Source of the DNA: an uncultured Prochlorococcus sp.
GTDB taxonomy: Bacteria > Cyanobacteriota > Cyanobacteriia > PCC-6307 > Cyanobiaceae
Assembly: GCA_913041805.1 (NCBI GenBank)
Contig: CAJWIZ010000017.1
Span: forward strand, 1-9,120
DNA: 9,120 bases
Direction: 5' to 3'
Shown here piece after piece: positions 7,415 through 9,120 of the stretch. Within the stretch, counting starts at the first letter, position 1; each line of letters starts with the position of its first letter. The translations under genes and the position numbers were made by a program. The notes under the pieces were generated by a model, which made no database searches, had not been told where the DNA came from, and saw only the letters and a program-made list of their open reading frames with translations.

Positions 7415-7999
7415 GTGATTGAATGTACTGCCAGCTCAAAATACTTAGAGCTTGATTTGTCTTTTACTGGGGCATCTAAGAAGTTGTTGGAAGAGGTTTC
7501 AGACGAACAGACAAAAAATTTTCTTACTAAAGCTGAATTTTGGGAAAAAGATTTAAAAAAATGGATTCAATATATACGAAATGATGATCTCTTACTTTGC
7601 CCTCAATTAGTTCGTTTTACTCCTCTTGTGACTATGGGGTTGCAATTTACAGATGATTCAACTATCGCAGCATTAAATTCTGTCTGGCGATCTAAAGAGG
7701 AAACGACTGATGTACTTTCATTTGCTGTTTATGATGAGAAAATTTCTTTGCCGGGATCTCAAGTTGTAGAGCTAGGGGATATTGTTGTGTCTGTTAACCG
7801 AGCAGAACAGCAGGCTAAGCAACATGATCATTCGTTATTGCATGAACTGAGATGGCTAGTTAGTCATGGTCTATTGCACTTGCTTGGTTGGGATCATCCA
7901 ACTTCTGAGAAATTAAATGAAATGCTTAGTTGTCAGGAGCAACTTTTGTGCTTCGACGGTAATCTGAAAAATACAGGGAATAAAAAACGTGGAGATTGA
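7415..7999 (+). CDS. ybeY: endoribonuclease / rRNA maturation factor YbeY
   Basis: Zinc-dependent RNase of the UPF0054 family that acts in 16S rRNA 3'-end maturation and ribosome quality control. The signature HGLLHLLGWDH (151-161) gives the three metal-binding histidines 151, 155 and 161. Before it are the conserved LNSVWRSKEETTDVLSF (87-103) and LGDIVVS (120-126). At 194 residues it is longer than E. coli YbeY (155) because of a longer N-terminal region. The start is a GTG at 7415; no ATG is available in frame nearby, and TAAGG abuts the codon too closely to be a good ribosome site, so coupling to the upstream small gene (stop seven bases before) is likely. The stop overlaps the dgkA start as TGATG. 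Confidence 0.95.
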   Translation: MIECTASSKYLELDLSFTGASKKLLEEVSDEQTKNFLTKAEFWEKDLKKWIQYIRNDDLLLCPQLVRFTPLVTMGLQFTDDSTIAALNSVWRSKEETTDVLSFAVYDEKISLPGSQVVELGDIVVSVNRAEQQAKQHDHSLLHELRWLVSHGLLHLLGWDHPTSEKLNEMLSCQEQLLCFDGNLKNTGNKKRGD

Positions 8000-8460
8000 T
8001 GACACCTCTCGAAAGACCTAAAAATTTATCGTCGAAGATCACACCCCTTTCTAGTAGGTTTTCGTCCTTTGCCAGAAGAGGTTCTTGGAGAATAGCCTCT
8101 GATTTGCCTGCTAGTTTTCGCTATGCGGCACAAGGGATTGCTTATAGCTTTCGAAGTCAAAGGAACTTTCGTATTCATTTGTTTTTGGGTGCCTTGGTTT
8201 GTGCCTTGGCAATTTGGTTGAAGCTGAGTACTAATCATTTTGCTGTCTTGGTATTAACTGTGACTGCTGTTTTGGTTTTGGAGTTGTTAAATACAGCGAT
8301 TGAAGCAGCTGTAGATTTAGCTATTGGACGTCGTTACCATCCATTGGCTCGTATAGCTAAGGATTGCTCTGCTGCTTCAGTGTTAGTTGCTTCTATTAGT
8401 TCTTTGATCATTGCTGGCCTTTTATTATTGCCGCCTTTATTAATCCAGTTAGGTATATAG
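7999..8460 (+). CDS. dgkA: diacylglycerol / undecaprenol kinase family protein
   Basis: Small membrane kinase of 153 residues in the DAGK family; members phosphorylate diacylglycerol or undecaprenol. The signature [13 protein letters not shown] (95-107) with Glu95, Asn98 and Glu102 and the following [16 protein letters not shown] (114-129) are clear. Three hydrophobic segments are seen at about 60-75, 80-97 and 124-149. A basic 40-residue N-terminal extension is longer than in E. coli DgkA (121 total). At the position of the E. coli metal ligand Glu28 the sequence has Gln54 (SQRNFRIH). A TTG at 7996 is in frame, but the ATG at 7999 is preferred because GGAG lies four bases upstream and it overlaps the ybeY stop as TGATG. 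The true lipid substrate cannot be read from sequence; RNFRIH is closer to undecaprenol-kinase-like members. Confidence 0.9.
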   Translation: MTPLERPKNLSSKITPLSSRFSSFARRGSWRIASDLPASFRYAAQGIAYSFRSQRNFRIHLFLGALVCALAIWLKLSTNHFAVLVLTVTAVLVLELLNTAIEAAVDLAIGRRYHPLARIAKDCSAASVLVASISSLIIAGLLLLPPLLIQLGI

Positions 8461-8471
8461 CTTCTGTTGCC

Positions 8472-9080
8472 ATGCTTCTTGTTATTGATAACTACGACAG
8501 CTTTACTTTCAACCTGGTGCAGTATTTGGGTGAGTTGGCTTCTGATCACCCAGTAGCTGCTGATATAAGGGTGAAAAGGAATGATTCAATATCTTTGGAG
8601 GCAATATCTGAGCTTTCTCCTGAAGCAATAGTTTTGTCACCTGGCCCCGGCGATCCCGATCAATCTGGAGTTTGCTTGGATGTTTTGCGGGAGCTTTCGC
8701 CTCATATTCCTACTTTGGGAGTTTGTTTAGGGCATCAGGCTCTTGCGCAGGTTTATGGTGCCAAAATAGTGAGAGCTCATGAACTTATGCATGGCAAAAC
8801 ATCTAATGTTTTGCATAACGGTGAAGGAGTTTTTTCTGGTCTTCCGCTACCACTTATTGCTACTAGGTATCACAGTCTTATCGCTGAGAGAGAAACTTTG
8901 CCTCAATGTTTAGAAGTAACTGCTTGGCTTGATGATGGAACGATTATGGGTCTGAGGCATCGTAACTATCCTCACCTTCAAGGAGTTCAGTTTCATCCAG
9001 AGAGTGTTCTGACAGAAGGAGGACATCAGTTGCTACGCAACTTTTTATGTCTTGCTAAGCCTATGCAAGGTTCCTGCTAG
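8472..9080 (+). CDS. trpG: anthranilate / aminodeoxychorismate synthase glutamine amidotransferase subunit
   Basis: Class I glutamine amidotransferase of 202 residues that supplies ammonia to a chorismate-using partner (TrpE for anthranilate, PabB for aminodeoxychorismate). The N-terminus [20 protein letters not shown] (2-21) and SPGPGDP (56-62) form the oxyanion region; the triad is Cys85 in GVCLGHQA (83-90) with His175 and Glu177 in VQFHPES (172-178). HGKTS (107-111) is the usual contact loop. The protein is complete and of normal length. No synthase subunit is next to it, so whether it serves tryptophan, folate or both cannot be decided; a single amphibolic subunit is common in such small genomes. 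It starts 11 bases after dgkA and ends the plus-strand run. Confidence 0.93.
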   Translation: MLLVIDNYDSFTFNLVQYLGELASDHPVAADIRVKRNDSISLEAISELSPEAIVLSPGPGDPDQSGVCLDVLRELSPHIPTLGVCLGHQALAQVYGAKIVRAHELMHGKTSNVLHNGEGVFSGLPLPLIATRYHSLIAERETLPQCLEVTAWLDDGTIMGLRHRNYPHLQGVQFHPESVLTEGGHQLLRNFLCLAKPMQGSC

Positions 9081-9096
9081 TTTTCAGCCAACCTTG
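9066..9096 (+). terminator. Hairpin spanning the trpG stop codon
   Basis: CAAGGTT at 9066-9072 pairs with AACCTTG at 9090-9096 (7 bp), and inside it CTG at 9074-9076 pairs with CAG at 9085-9087 across a small 1x2 internal loop. The loop is CTAGTTTT and the TAG stop lies at its start. There is no T tract after the stem (TTACCCACTAATTG follows), so it is a weak candidate for a classical terminator and may instead protect the mRNA 3' end. Confidence 0.35.
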
Positions 9097-9105
9097 TTAC
9101 CCACT

Positions 9106-9119
9106 AATTGATATCAATT
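9106..9119. repeat. Perfect 14-bp palindrome
   Basis: AATTGATATCAATT is its own reverse complement over 14 bases with no spacer. It lies 25 bases after the trpG stop, at the window edge. It could be an operator for the next gene, part of a larger element cut by the window, or chance in AT-rich DNA. Confidence 0.4.
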
Positions 9120-9120
9120 T

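Noticed and set aside
1..9120. CRISPR array, tRNA, rRNA, insertion sequence or phage genes
   Set aside because: No direct-repeat spacing, cloverleaf, transposase or integrase features were seen; every gene is a recognisable core gene or a conserved-looking small protein.

Overview
The window reads as a core chromosomal segment of a marine picocyanobacterium, most likely Prochlorococcus (a low-light type) or a close Synechococcus relative. The reasons are a phylloquinone (vitamin K1) biosynthesis cluster with a phytyl-type MenA, a grx-gshB pair, an RF2 gene followed by a small cyanobacterial-type membrane protein and ybeY-dgkA-trpG, very tight gene packing, and moderately AT-rich composition (judged by eye, not computed). 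No tRNA, rRNA, CRISPR array, insertion sequence, prophage or other sign of recent transfer is visible.

Left part, 1-4826: phylloquinone synthesis. The left edge holds the 3' end of a plus-strand gene that resembles the C-terminus of cyanobacterial DHNA-CoA thioesterases, followed by a hairpin terminator. Facing it is the minus-strand operon menA-menC-menE. Divergent from menA is menF (isochorismate synthase). MenF takes chorismate into the pathway, MenC makes o-succinylbenzoate (OSB), MenE activates it to OSB-CoA, the thioesterase would release DHNA, and MenA prenylates DHNA to the membrane-bound precursor of the photosystem I quinone. menD, menH, menB and menG are not in the window.

Middle part, 4802-5996: a minus-strand grx-gshB operon (glutaredoxin and glutathione synthetase) concerned with thiol redox balance. 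Its 3' end overlaps that of menF by 25 bp in convergent orientation.

Right part, 6076-9080: a plus-strand run prfB - small membrane protein - ybeY - dgkA - trpG/pabA with gaps of 11 nt or less or overlapping ends. It combines translation termination, ribosome/RNA maturation, lipid kinase and glutamine amidotransferase functions. prfB carries the classic autoregulatory +1 programmed frameshift (CTT TGA C at 6148-6154), so its true reading frame begins upstream of the first in-frame ATG, probably at a TTG at 6076.

I do not see a convincing undescribed system. The items most worth a second look are the prfB frameshift, the replacement of a normally conserved catalytic Lys by Arg in MenC, the degenerate ATP loop of MenE, a Gln in place of a metal-binding Glu in DgkA, and a hairpin plus perfect palindrome just after trpG.
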